DNA of 9,932 bases from an uncultured Planctomycetota bacterium (GTDB lineage: Bacteria > Planctomycetota > UBA1135 > GCA-002686595). The notes under the pieces are model-generated. The model worked only from the letters and a program-made list of their open reading frames with translations, did no database searches and had not been told where the DNA came from. Numbering within the stretch: position 1 is the first letter of the stretch; each line of letters begins with the position of its first letter. Positions 1-6,614 of the stretch are shown one piece after another. Position numbers and translations under genes: made by a program. The stretch spans positions 1-9,932 of the forward strand of contig CAIKQM010000203.1 in NCBI GenBank assembly GCA_903829565.1, written 5' to 3'.

Positions 1-117
1 ACTGGCCGCTACCAGTTCGAAGAGATCGATGTCATCGCCAATGACTTTGGTGATGAGTTTGCCGAGGAGCTGACGGCGAAGATCGAGAAGCTCGTCGACG
101 AGCTGGCTGGCCGCTGA
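1..117 (+). CDS. 3' end of an unidentified protein-coding gene (last 38 codons)
   Basis: Reading frame 1 is open from the first base and ends in TGA at 115-117. The visible tail is 38 residues, starts TGRYQFEEIDVIANDFGDEF and ends in ELAGR. It is rich in Glu and Asp, and its last 20 residues look like one amphipathic helix. I do not recognise the family from so short a piece, and no catalytic motif is visible. It is convergent with the TPR gene on the other strand, with only 6 bp between the two stop codons. That the frame is coding is supported by the natural composition of the peptide and by its stop falling just before the next gene ends; the start lies outside the window. Confidence 0.6.
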   Translation, partial: TGRYQFEEIDVIANDFGDEFAEELTAKIEKLVDELAGR

Positions 118-126
118 CAGCTGTCA
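115..126. repeat. Perfect 12-bp palindrome spanning two convergent stop codons
   Basis: TGACAGCTGTCA is its own reverse complement. Its first three bases are the stop of the upstream plus-strand gene, and its last three are the stop (TGA read on minus) of the TPR gene. With no loop it cannot be a normal hairpin terminator. It may be a protein-binding site or simply a by-product of two TGA stops facing each other over 6 bp. Confidence 0.4.
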
Positions 127-1155
127 AGGCTGCTGGACAGGCTGTTCACGCGGCTCAAGCAACTTGAGCAGCGCCTTGCGCCGCGCTTCGTCGCGCTCGA
201 GCGGCAAGGCCATGTCGACCATCTCTTGCGTGCGTGCGATATCCCCGCGTCCGCTGTACAGGATGGCGAGGTTTGTCAAGGCAACTAGACAGGACGGATC
301 GGTCGCCACAGCCGTGCGGTAGTGGTCGATGGCCGCATCGTAGGCCCCTGTATCTTCGGACAAAACGCCCAATTGGAAGTGCGCGCTCGTGCAGTTGGGA
401 TCGGAATCAATGGCGCGCATCAACCACGCGCGGCACAGCTCACGCGCTTCCGGATGCGCCTCGCGCACATCGCGATCGATGGAAGTACCGGCCGCAGCCA
501 GCAGATCCGCAACCACCGGCGTGCCTAGATCAAACGCGCGCCGCCACGCTAGGAAAGCCGCTTCGCGCGCACCCGAACCGTCATACGCACGCGCCAGCAA
601 GGCCTGCGATTCATAGGTTCCGCCGGCCGACAAGCGCGCGTACTCTTCGAGCGGCTCGATCGCCGCCCCTTCCAAGCCAAGGTCCACGCGCAAGCGTCCC
701 AGCAGCAACAGCGTCTCGCGATCGCCCGCGCGCTGCTTGAGTGAACGCACAAGGTAGTCCTCGGCTGCGCGGCGAAAGTTGTTGGCGATCAACAAGCGCG
801 CCTTGAGCGTCAACAAGGGCGCATAGTCAGGAAAGCGCGCCAGTGTTGCATCCATCAAGTTGCCGCTGCTCTCGAAATCGCCGAGCTCCAGCAACGCACG
901 CGCTGTTTCGTACGCGGGCTCGACACGCTTGCCGCCCTCGCTGATGTGGATCGAGTACCAACGATCCGCTGCCTCGCGCCAATCACGGCGCGTCGTCGCG
1001 GCCACAGCAGCGCTCTCGTCGGTCTGCACCACGCGCGGCCCTTTCCTGTTCTGCGATTGGCAGCTCAACGGCAGCAACACGCAGGCAACGAGGGCCACCA
1101 CGAGAGTCAGGGCGTACATGGACACGGCGCGCTTCACAGGGCGGGAGGATACCAT
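124..1155 (-). CDS. TPR-repeat protein with N-terminal secretion/lipoprotein-like signal
   Basis: A protein of 343 residues if it starts at the ATG at 1155. The N-terminus has basic residues (R5, K8, R9), then a hydrophobic stretch at about 14-31 ending in PLSC. An LVAC sequence at residues 22-25 fits the lipobox pattern but sits inside the hydrophobic run, so lipoprotein versus plain signal anchor is undecided. The rest is helical repeat: TPR-like units at about 79-112, 113-146, 181-212, 256-289 and 290-323. The unit at 256-289 is clearest (AHFQLGVLSEDTGAYDAAID, then a DP-containing loop). Such proteins usually act as scaffolds for protein-protein contact, probably outside the cytoplasmic membrane; the partner is unknown. 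The open frame continues upstream to 1578, but that part lies opposite the HAD gene and is not protein-like. ATG 1119 (MYALTL) is an alternative start that leaves 45 bp to the divergent gene instead of 9. Neither start has a good Shine-Dalgarno site. Confidence 0.85.
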   Translation of the reverse strand: MVSSRPVKRAVSMYALTLVVALVACVLLPLSCQSQNRKGPRVVQTDESAAVAATTRRDWREAADRWYSIHISEGGKRVEPAYETARALLELGDFESSGNLMDATLARFPDYAPLLTLKARLLIANNFRRAAEDYLVRSLKQRAGDRETLLLLGRLRVDLGLEGAAIEPLEEYARLSAGGTYESQALLARAYDGSGAREAAFLAWRRAFDLGTPVVADLLAAAGTSIDRDVREAHPEARELCRAWLMRAIDSDPNCTSAHFQLGVLSEDTGAYDAAIDHYRTAVATDPSCLVALTNLAILYSGRGDIARTQEMVDMALPLERDEARRKALLKLLEPREQPVQQP

Positions 1156-1164
1156 CGGCACACC

Positions 1165-1878
1165 ATGGGCTTGAGAGCCGTCTTCTTGGATGTTGGGAAC
1201 ACCCTCCTGCGTGAGGAGCCGTCGCGGTTCGCGCAGTACGTCCGCGCCGCCCAAGAGGAAGGTCTGACCGTTCCCGAAGCAGAGATGCGGCGCTTGATGA
1301 TCGAAGCCCATGCCGCGTTGCCGCAAGAGATCGACGGTGCGTGGCGCTACACCGACGCTTGGTTCGCGCACTACATCCGCCGCATCTTCCACCAGCAACT
1401 TGGCCTGCCTGCCGAACGCTTGGCGCCGCTCAGCACGCGCCTGTTCGCACGCTTTTCCGAGGCCGGCATGTTCCAAGTGCATGCGGGCTGTTGGGAGCTT
1501 CTCGACGAGGCCCGTCGCCGCGGTCTGAGGGTGGGCATCATCTCGAACTGGAGTCCGCGCCTGCCCGGGCTCTTGCACAGCCTAGGACTTGCCGGCCAGG
1601 TGGACTTCGTGCTGTGCTCGGCCATCGAACGCTTGGAGAAGCCTGAACCGGCCATCTTTCTGCGGGCGCTGGAACTGGCGGGTTGTGCGCCGCACGAGGC
1701 GCTGCACGCGGGCGACCACATGGAGAAGGATGTGGCCGGAGCGCGCACCGTCGGCCTGCACGCCGTGCTCGTCGACCATGAGGGCACAACGACAAGCGTA
1801 CGCGACACACCTGTCGTGCACGACTTGCATGCGTTGCGTGCACGAATTGTCGCGCTGCATTCGGCACACACTTCCTAG
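1165..1878 (+). CDS. HAD-superfamily hydrolase (HDHD3/YjjG-like phosphatase)
   Basis: A 237-residue protein, the normal size for a small cytoplasmic HAD phosphatase with a helical cap. Motif I is at the very N-terminus (VFLDVGNTLL, nucleophile D9), motif II is IISNW (S127), motif III has K159 in EKPEPAIF, and motif IV is AGDHMEKD (D184, D189). The helical stretch between motifs I and II (about 16-100) fits a C1 cap. The second Asp of the usual DxDxT motif is Gly here (D-V-G-N-T). In phosphatases that Asp is the general acid-base, although DxGNT/DxGGT variants form a recognised HAD subgroup. Substrate cannot be told from sequence. The ATG at 1165 is chosen because motif I must start right behind it. 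A GGAGG at 1143-1147 lies 17 nt upstream, too far to be a convincing ribosome site. It is first in a plus-strand run with MoxR 21 bp downstream, and divergent from the TPR gene. Confidence 0.9.
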   Translation: MGLRAVFLDVGNTLLREEPSRFAQYVRAAQEEGLTVPEAEMRRLMIEAHAALPQEIDGAWRYTDAWFAHYIRRIFHQQLGLPAERLAPLSTRLFARFSEAGMFQVHAGCWELLDEARRRGLRVGIISNWSPRLPGLLHSLGLAGQVDFVLCSAIERLEKPEPAIFLRALELAGCAPHEALHAGDHMEKDVAGARTVGLHAVLVDHEGTTTSVRDTPVVHDLHALRARIVALHSAHTS

Positions 1879-1884
1879 GATGCT

Positions 1885-1890
1885 GAGAGG
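1885..1890 (+). promoter_or_regulatory. Ribosome binding site of the MoxR gene
   Basis: GAGAGG lies 9 nt before the ATG at 1900, just after the HAD stop at 1876-1878. It is one of the few clear Shine-Dalgarno-like sites in the window and supports this start. Confidence 0.5.
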
Positions 1891-1899
1891 CCCATCGTC

Positions 1900-2865
1900 A
1901 TGAATCCGCATCAAGACATCGAAGCTGCACGCCACGACGCCCAAGCGTTGCGGCGCATGATCGGTACGCAATTCCTCGGGCAAGATGCGGTAGTCGAGGA
2001 GTTGTTGATCGCACTCGTGGCGGGCGGGCATGCGTTGATTGAAGGCGCGCCCGGCACCGGCAAGACAACGCTCGTACGCGCCTTGGCCGAAGGCTGTGCG
2101 CTGGACTTCCGCCGCGTGCAATGCACACCGGACTTGCTGCCTATCGATGTGCTCGGCGTGCGCTTGCCCGAGAATGGTGCGTGGCGCTTCGAGCGCGGGC
2201 CGATCTTTGCGCACATCGTGCTGGCCGATGAACTGAATCGGGCGACACCGCGCACGCAAGCGGCGTTCTTGGAAGCCATGGCCGAGGGGCAAGTCACGAT
2301 CTTCGGGGAGACGCATCGCCTGCCGCAGCCGTTCTTGGTCGTGGCCACGCAGAACCCGCAGGAAAGCGAGGGCACCTATCCGCTGCCCGAAGCCCAGTTG
2401 GATCGCTTTCTGTTGCGCATTGATGTGCCGTTCCCTTCACCGGCCGAGCTGACCACGATCCTTGCGACAACCAGCGGTCTGCGTGAGCACACGCCCGTGG
2501 TCGCATTGCCGCGCGAACGCTTGGTGGCGGTGCGCAGTTTGGTGCGCGAGATCTTGGTCTCGAACGAGCTGGTGGAACTTGCTGCGCGCTTGGTGCGCGC
2601 CACGCATCCGCAGCTTGAGGAGGCACCGGATGAAGTTCGTCGCCATGTGCGGCATGGCGCTTCCCCGCGCGCAGGACGCGATCTGTTGCTGGCAGCGCGT
2701 GCTCTGGCGTTGCTGTCGGGACGCATGCATGTCACCAAGTCAGACCTCGAACGGGTAGCCAAACCGGTCTTGAGGCATCGCTTGGTGCTGTCCTTCGAAG
2801 GACTCGCAAACGGTGTCGCAGCGGATCGCTTGATCGAGGCCGCGCTACAATGCAGCCGCCCATGA
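1900..2865 (+). CDS. MoxR-family AAA+ ATPase
   Basis: A full-length MoxR ATPase of 321 residues. Seen in order: Walker A GAPGTGKTT (49-57), Walker B with IVLADELNRA (106-115), sensor 1 VVATQNP (147-153), the family signature GTYPLPEAQLDRF (158-170), and the sensor-2 region HGASPRAGRDLL (252-263). These are the hallmarks of MoxR proteins, cytoplasmic ATPases thought to act as chaperones that mature or activate partner proteins, often through VWA-domain proteins. Those usual partners (DUF58 and VWA genes) do not follow here. Instead the gene overlaps the nitrilase-fold gene by an ATGA motif at 2862-2865, so the two are likely translated together. The N-terminal segment (MNPHQDIEAARHDAQALRRM, then IGTQFLGQDAVVEELL) matches the usual MoxR lead-in. 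The product is a confident family call; its client is unknown. Confidence 0.95.
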   Translation: MNPHQDIEAARHDAQALRRMIGTQFLGQDAVVEELLIALVAGGHALIEGAPGTGKTTLVRALAEGCALDFRRVQCTPDLLPIDVLGVRLPENGAWRFERGPIFAHIVLADELNRATPRTQAAFLEAMAEGQVTIFGETHRLPQPFLVVATQNPQESEGTYPLPEAQLDRFLLRIDVPFPSPAELTTILATTSGLREHTPVVALPRERLVAVRSLVREILVSNELVELAARLVRATHPQLEEAPDEVRRHVRHGASPRAGRDLLLAARALALLSGRMHVTKSDLERVAKPVLRHRLVLSFEGLANGVAADRLIEAALQCSRP

Positions 2866-3713
2866 CGCGCGTTTCTCTCGCACAGATCGAGCCTGCGCTC
2901 GGTGATCTCAAGAAGAACTTGGCTCTGCACGAGGCCGAGATTGCTGCGGCTCGTGCGGCGGGCGCGCAGATGGTTGCGTTCCCCGAGCTTTCGCTGACGG
3001 GCTACTTCCTCAAGGACCTCGTGGCCGAAGTGGCCCTGGCGCCGAATGAAGGCCCGCTGCAACGTCTCGCGGACTTGTCCAAGGACATCACCATCGCGGC
3101 CGGATGGGCCGAGCGCGCGCGTGACGGGCGCATCTACAACACGCTCGGCATCTTTGAAGACGGCCGGCTGATCGGCGCGCACCGCAAGGTGCACCTGGTG
3201 ACCTACGGGATGTTCGATGAGGCGCGCGACTTCGCTGCGGGCGACCGCTTTCGCGCCATCGACAGCAAGCACGGTCGCTTCGGAGTGCTCGTGTGCGAAG
3301 ACATGTGGCACCTCGACGGCATGTGGCTGCACTTCTTGGCCGGTGTCGATGCGATCTTGGCCTGCAGCGCGAGTCCCGCGCGCGGAGTGCCTGCGGGTGA
3401 GACGCAACTGCGCTCGCAGCGGACTTGGAACACGATTCACGAGGCGGCGGCAGCGCTGACGCAAGCGCACGTGCTGTATGTGAATCGCGTAGGTTGCGAA
3501 GACGGCATCGTGTTCGGTGGCGGTTCGCGTGTGGTTCGTCCGGATGGCATCGAACAGGCGCGCTTGGAGGGCCTCGATGCGGGCCGGCTGATGGTCGACC
3601 TCGACCCGACCTTGGTGCGGCGCGTGCGTACAGCCACCCCGTTGCGGCGCGATGAGAAACCGCAACTGGTGATCCGCGATTTGCGCGCTCTTGAGGACCA
3701 AGGCGAGCTGTGA
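2862..3713 (+). CDS. Nitrilase-superfamily amidase, probable glutaminase subunit of NAD+ synthetase
   Basis: A C-N hydrolase of 283 residues. The Glu-Lys-Cys triad is visible: E42 in FPELSLTGY, K109 in AHRKVHL, C145 in VLVCEDMWH. The piece following the Lys, YGMFDEARDFAAGD, closely resembles the corresponding part (YGVFDEKRYF) of the glutaminase domain of fused NAD+ synthetases. So does the later GGGSRVV segment. In those enzymes this domain splits glutamine and passes ammonia to the synthetase domain. Here the gene ends in a GTGA overlap with the NAD+ synthetase gene, so I infer it supplies ammonia to that enzyme as a separate subunit. A different amidase substrate is possible. Start choice: ATG 2862 overlaps the MoxR stop as ATGA and gives the usual nitrilase beginning (MTRVSLAQIE). 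An in-frame ATG at 2850, with GAGG 10 nt upstream, would add four residues. Confidence 0.9.
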   Translation: MTRVSLAQIEPALGDLKKNLALHEAEIAAARAAGAQMVAFPELSLTGYFLKDLVAEVALAPNEGPLQRLADLSKDITIAAGWAERARDGRIYNTLGIFEDGRLIGAHRKVHLVTYGMFDEARDFAAGDRFRAIDSKHGRFGVLVCEDMWHLDGMWLHFLAGVDAILACSASPARGVPAGETQLRSQRTWNTIHEAAAALTQAHVLYVNRVGCEDGIVFGGGSRVVRPDGIEQARLEGLDAGRLMVDLDPTLVRRVRTATPLRRDEKPQLVIRDLRALEDQGEL

Positions 3714-4543
3714 GCGCCACACCGCATCCGTTGGATTTGAATGTCGAGCTGGTCGAGCAGCTGCTGGTGCGCTTCTTGCGCATCGAAGCGCGCAAGTTCG
3801 GCTTCCAACGCGCGCTTCTCGGCTTGTCAGGAGGAATTGACTCGGCGGTCTCGGCGGCCTTGGCCGCTCGCGCCTACGGGCCGGAGCAGGTCTTGGGGGT
3901 GATGATGCCCTACCGCACCAGCAGCCCGGCCTCCGAGGGCGATGCGCGTACCGTAGCCGCAGCTTTGGGCATCCGACTCGAAAAGACCGACATCAGCGCC
4001 ATGGCGGATGGCTACCTGTCAGGTTTGCCTGACGCTGACCGCTTGCGCCGTGGCAATGTGATGGCGCGTTGCCGCATGATCGTGCTGTATGACCGCTCGG
4101 TACCCGAGCGTGCGCTAGTGATCGGCACCTCCAACAAGACCGAGTTGCTACTGGGCTATTCGACCCAATTTGGCGACGCTGCCTGTGCCTTGAACCCATT
4201 GGGCGATTTGTACAAGCACCAGGTCTGGCAACTGGCACGGCATCTGGGCCTGCCTTCCGAGGTCATCGATAAACCGCCGACCGCTGACCTGTTTGAAGGC
4301 CAGACGGACGAAGGAGAGCTGGGCTTCAGCTACGCCGAGGCCGACGGCATCCTGCATGCATTGGTGGATGAGCGCCGCAGCGTGGATGAAGTGGTGCAAC
4401 TAGGTTGGGCGCGCACGCTGGTGGAGCGCATCGTCACACGCATGGCCGCCAATCAGTACAAGCGTCAGCCGCCTCTTGTGGCCAAGCTCGGTGAGCGCAC
4501 CGTGACGCACGACTTCCGCTACCTGCGCGACTGGGGCCGCTAA
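3710..4543 (+). CDS. nadE: NAD+ synthetase (synthetase-domain-only form)
   Basis: A cytoplasmic enzyme that makes NAD+ from nicotinic acid adenine dinucleotide, ATP and ammonia, the last step of NAD+ synthesis. At 277 residues it is the size of single-domain NadE. Visible motifs: the PP-loop LSGGIDSA (39-46), GNVMARCRM (115-123), GTSNKTELLLGYSTQFGD (139-156), LNPLGDLYKHQVW (161-173), KPPTADLFEGQTDEGELGFS (188-207), and the C-terminal YKRQPP (250-255). The ADLFEGQTDEGELG form is typical of archaeal and similar ammonia-type enzymes, whereas fused glutamine-dependent enzymes usually read KPPSAEL. The gene starts with GTG at 3710, and GTGA overlaps the stop of the nitrilase-fold gene. No other start near the conserved N-terminus is available. 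Its TAA stop overlaps the stop of the convergent methyltransferase-like gene. Confidence 0.95.
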   Translation: MSATPHPLDLNVELVEQLLVRFLRIEARKFGFQRALLGLSGGIDSAVSAALAARAYGPEQVLGVMMPYRTSSPASEGDARTVAAALGIRLEKTDISAMADGYLSGLPDADRLRRGNVMARCRMIVLYDRSVPERALVIGTSNKTELLLGYSTQFGDAACALNPLGDLYKHQVWQLARHLGLPSEVIDKPPTADLFEGQTDEGELGFSYAEADGILHALVDERRSVDEVVQLGWARTLVERIVTRMAANQYKRQPPLVAKLGERTVTHDFRYLRDWGR

Positions 4544-5280
4544 GACTTTGACGCGACACGCACATAGCGCAGCGTGTCTCCCACGATCGCGCTGAGTGTG
4601 CCGGTGGTGGGCACGGACAACTGCAGGCCTAGCGTGCGCGCGATCGGCACGATCAGCTCCAGTTCTTCATCTGTGGTGGACAGCAGCGCAGGGCGCGTAG
4701 CCTTCGCCAGCACCTCACGCACGAGTTGTTCGGCTCGCGCCAGATCGGCAGCTGCATCACCGCGACCGGTGGCGAGTGCACCACCCACGCGTTCGTACAA
4801 GCGATCGTGCAACGCAGGAAATGCATCAGGATCCGTAAGTACGCTCGCCAGCCACACATGATCACAACTAGCGTCCGGTACATGCGTGAGGTTGTGGGTC
4901 TCCGGTTGTGGCAAACGCACACCGAGCTTGGCGCCGACTACTTGCAGACCGCGGCGCAACTCATCGACCTCAGGCCCCGGCAGATTCAACCAATGCACCT
5001 CGCGGCCCATGACCAAGGCCTCGCCCAACAGCAGCGGAAGTTCCGCCACAGCCGCGCCTACATAGACGCTGCGAGCGGCACCCGCACGCGGCAAAGCCGC
5101 TGCAAGGCCGTCGACTAGATCAAGGCCTGTGTCCAATACTTGCTCCAGCAAGGCCTCGTCAAAGAAACTTGACCCATCGCCTTCGCAATAGGTGCGCCCG
5201 AGCAGCGGCCAATCCAATTCCGCCACGAGTTCGCACCACGCAGCGCCAAAGAGTGCTTCCCTACTCATCTGCACGGCCAT
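4540..5280 (-). CDS. Unassigned protein, degenerate SAM-methyltransferase-like fold
   Basis: A soluble protein of 246 residues that I cannot assign to a named family. Its pattern resembles a class I SAM-dependent methyltransferase. A beta strand and loop at 71-80 (SVYVGAAVAE) takes the place of the Gly-rich motif I. REVHWLNLPG (93-102) takes the place of strand 2, and HVPDASCDHVWLASVLTD (133-150) has the shape of the usual PDASFDVV motif. Two features expected of an active enzyme are missing: motif I keeps only one Gly, and the acidic residue that ends strand 2 and binds the SAM ribose is Asn. It may be a pseudoenzyme, or the resemblance may be loose. It is last in the kinase/LemA run and starts as TGATG with the LemA stop, so it is probably translationally coupled. 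A second Met at residue 5 is a possible start. Its stop overlaps that of nadE. Confidence 0.8.
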   Translation of the reverse strand: MAVQMSREALFGAAWCELVAELDWPLLGRTYCEGDGSSFFDEALLEQVLDTGLDLVDGLAAALPRAGAARSVYVGAAVAELPLLLGEALVMGREVHWLNLPGPEVDELRRGLQVVGAKLGVRLPQPETHNLTHVPDASCDHVWLASVLTDPDAFPALHDRLYERVGGALATGRGDAAADLARAEQLVREVLAKATRPALLSTTDEELELIVPIARTLGLQLSVPTTGTLSAIVGDTLRYVRVASKS

Positions 5281-5843
5281 CAGGGTGCAACCAAAGGCAC
5301 TGCGCGCTCGGCCGAGTCCTTGAGTTCAAAGTAGTTGGCCATGGTGAACCCGAACATGGAAGCGATCAGGTTCGAAGGGAACGACTCACACTTCACATTC
5401 AACTCACGCACATTGCCGTTGTAGAAGCGCAACGCACCTTGGATGCGGTCTTCGGTGTTCGCAAGTTCGGCCTGCAAGGCTAAGAAGCTCTGGTCAGCTT
5501 TGAGTGTGGGGTAGGCCTCCAAACGCACAACCAGCCGCGACAGCGCGGCCGCCAACTGGCCTTCGATCACGGCGAGATCCTTGCCGGGCAAATCGCTGCG
5601 CAGAGCTTCTGCGCTTTGGCGCAACTGCACAACGCGTTCCAGAGTCTCACGCTCATGAGTCGCATAGCCCTTGACGGTGGCGACGAGGTTCGGAACCAAA
5701 TCGTGGCGCCGCTTGAGCTCTGTATCGACACCGCTCCAGCTTTCACGCACATGTTGGCGGGCGGCCACGAGCCCGTTGTACATCGTGATCACCACGATCG
5801 CGACGAGTAGCACACCTACGCCTGCGACAATCAAGACTTCCAT
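5280..5843 (-). CDS. lemA: LemA family protein
   Basis: A 187-residue protein, the usual LemA length. One hydrophobic helix at about 3-22 (VLIVAGVGVLLVAIVVITMY) is followed by the conserved SWSGVDTELKRRHDLVPNLV and later KGYATHE. The second conserved block is YPTLKADQSFLALQAELANT, then EDRIQGALRFYN. The end block has FPSNLIASMFGF. LemA proteins are single-pass membrane proteins with a long helical bundle; their molecular role is not well defined. The ATG at 5843 overlaps the preceding stop as TGATG. A GTG directly before it (5846) would add one residue. The downstream methyltransferase-like gene also overlaps as TGATG. A DUF3137-like membrane protein immediately upstream is a known kind of LemA neighbour, which suggests that the two act together at the membrane. 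Confidence 0.95.
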   Translation of the reverse strand: MEVLIVAGVGVLLVAIVVITMYNGLVAARQHVRESWSGVDTELKRRHDLVPNLVATVKGYATHERETLERVVQLRQSAEALRSDLPGKDLAVIEGQLAAALSRLVVRLEAYPTLKADQSFLALQAELANTEDRIQGALRFYNGNVRELNVKCESFPSNLIASMFGFTMANYFELKDSAERAVPLVAP

Positions 5844-6604
5844 CACTCGCTCCGTTCCGCACGACTTTGCGTGGAGGCGTTACCCGCCTCCACGATGGGC
5901 TGAAGACCTTGGCGCGCACGCTCTGCATTCACCAAAACGCGTGGCATTTGCGCGAGGAAACCCATGGTCCATTCCTTGAGCGCAAGGAAACGCTCGGGGC
6001 TTGCTTTGCCGGAGGATTCCAACACCACCAGTGCTTCGCGACCGCGAGTTTCGATGCGGCACTGCGGGTGTTCCTTCCACCAGCGCATCATGGCGCCATC
6101 GAGCAGAGTCCAAGCATCCTTCTTCGCTTCGGCCTGCACCTTGAAGCGCTTGCTGAACTCCGCATCTTCGAAATCAAGGTCATCAAAGCCGAAGACGGCG
6201 GCGAGCTTGTCGCCTAGACCTTCGCGCTCCACGGACACATGGCCTACTTGCATACCCAGATCGACCAGTGCGCCTGTGTTCCAATAGTGGTGTGTGCGCC
6301 GGTTCTTGCCGGAGCCGGTCGTGACAGCATAGTGATACTCAAACATCACCATGTGGCCGCCTCCGAGACCGGGTGTGGCCAGCGTCCAGTCGTGGCGCAG
6401 CACCACTTGTGCGTAGCGCGAATGCCCGCGCTGGAACAACGCGTACGGCCACGAGGGATTCGGCAGGCGCTCGGCTAGCAGCGTCATGGATACTTGACGC
6501 CCCCACGCCAGCAAACCGGCAACACGCTTCTTCTCCTGCTGGTGCGCCCACACCGCCAGCCCTACGGCGGCGAGTACAAGCACCACAATGACCACCACTT
6601 CCAT
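5843..6604 (-). CDS. Membrane-anchored DUF3137-like protein
   Basis: A 253-residue protein from the ATG at 6604. Residues 2-20 form one membrane helix (EVVVIVVLVLAAVGLAVWA), followed by a basic stretch (HQQEKKR) that favours a cytoplasmic main domain. That domain contains FEYHYAVTTGSGKNRRTHHY (88-107), then FDDLDFEDAEFSKRFKVQAE (140-159) and a WTLLDGAMM segment (165-173). This order resembles DUF3137-type proteins, which frequently sit beside LemA genes; the assignment is by pattern memory, not by alignment. No catalytic residues are recognisable. The open frame runs upstream to 6673, but that part overlaps the kinase C-terminus, and the membrane helix fits a start at 6604, 10 bp after the kinase stop. 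Its own stop overlaps the lemA start. It is second in the four-gene minus-strand run. Confidence 0.85.
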   Translation of the reverse strand: MEVVVIVVLVLAAVGLAVWAHQQEKKRVAGLLAWGRQVSMTLLAERLPNPSWPYALFQRGHSRYAQVVLRHDWTLATPGLGGGHMVMFEYHYAVTTGSGKNRRTHHYWNTGALVDLGMQVGHVSVEREGLGDKLAAVFGFDDLDFEDAEFSKRFKVQAEAKKDAWTLLDGAMMRWWKEHPQCRIETRGREALVVLESSGKASPERFLALKEWTMGFLAQMPRVLVNAERARQGLQPIVEAGNASTQSRAERSE

Positions 6605-6614
6605 GCGTGCCAGC

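Noticed and set aside
118..143. Possible terminator hairpin (CTGTC...GACAG) at the first convergent junction
   Set aside because: The stem is only 5 bp with a 10-base loop and no T-run follows.
946..1164. N-terminal extension of the HAD gene
   Set aside because: It is antisense to the TPR gene's N-terminus and would place 73 unrelated residues before HAD motif I, which belongs at the N-terminus.
1156..1578. N-terminal extension of the TPR gene upstream of 1155
   Set aside because: This part is antisense to the conserved HAD domain. The basic-hydrophobic signal sequence fits a start at 1155 or 1119.
1582..2316. Open frame of 244 codons on the minus strand
   Set aside because: It is opposite the HAD 3' end and the MoxR 5' end, spans the gap between them, and its translation shows no domain; treated as a shadow.
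2376..3722. Long open frame (448 codons) on the minus strand
   Set aside because: It lies opposite the MoxR and nitrilase-fold genes, which have clear family motifs. Its translation is rich in Arg, His and Gln with no recognisable motif, a normal shadow in GC-rich DNA.
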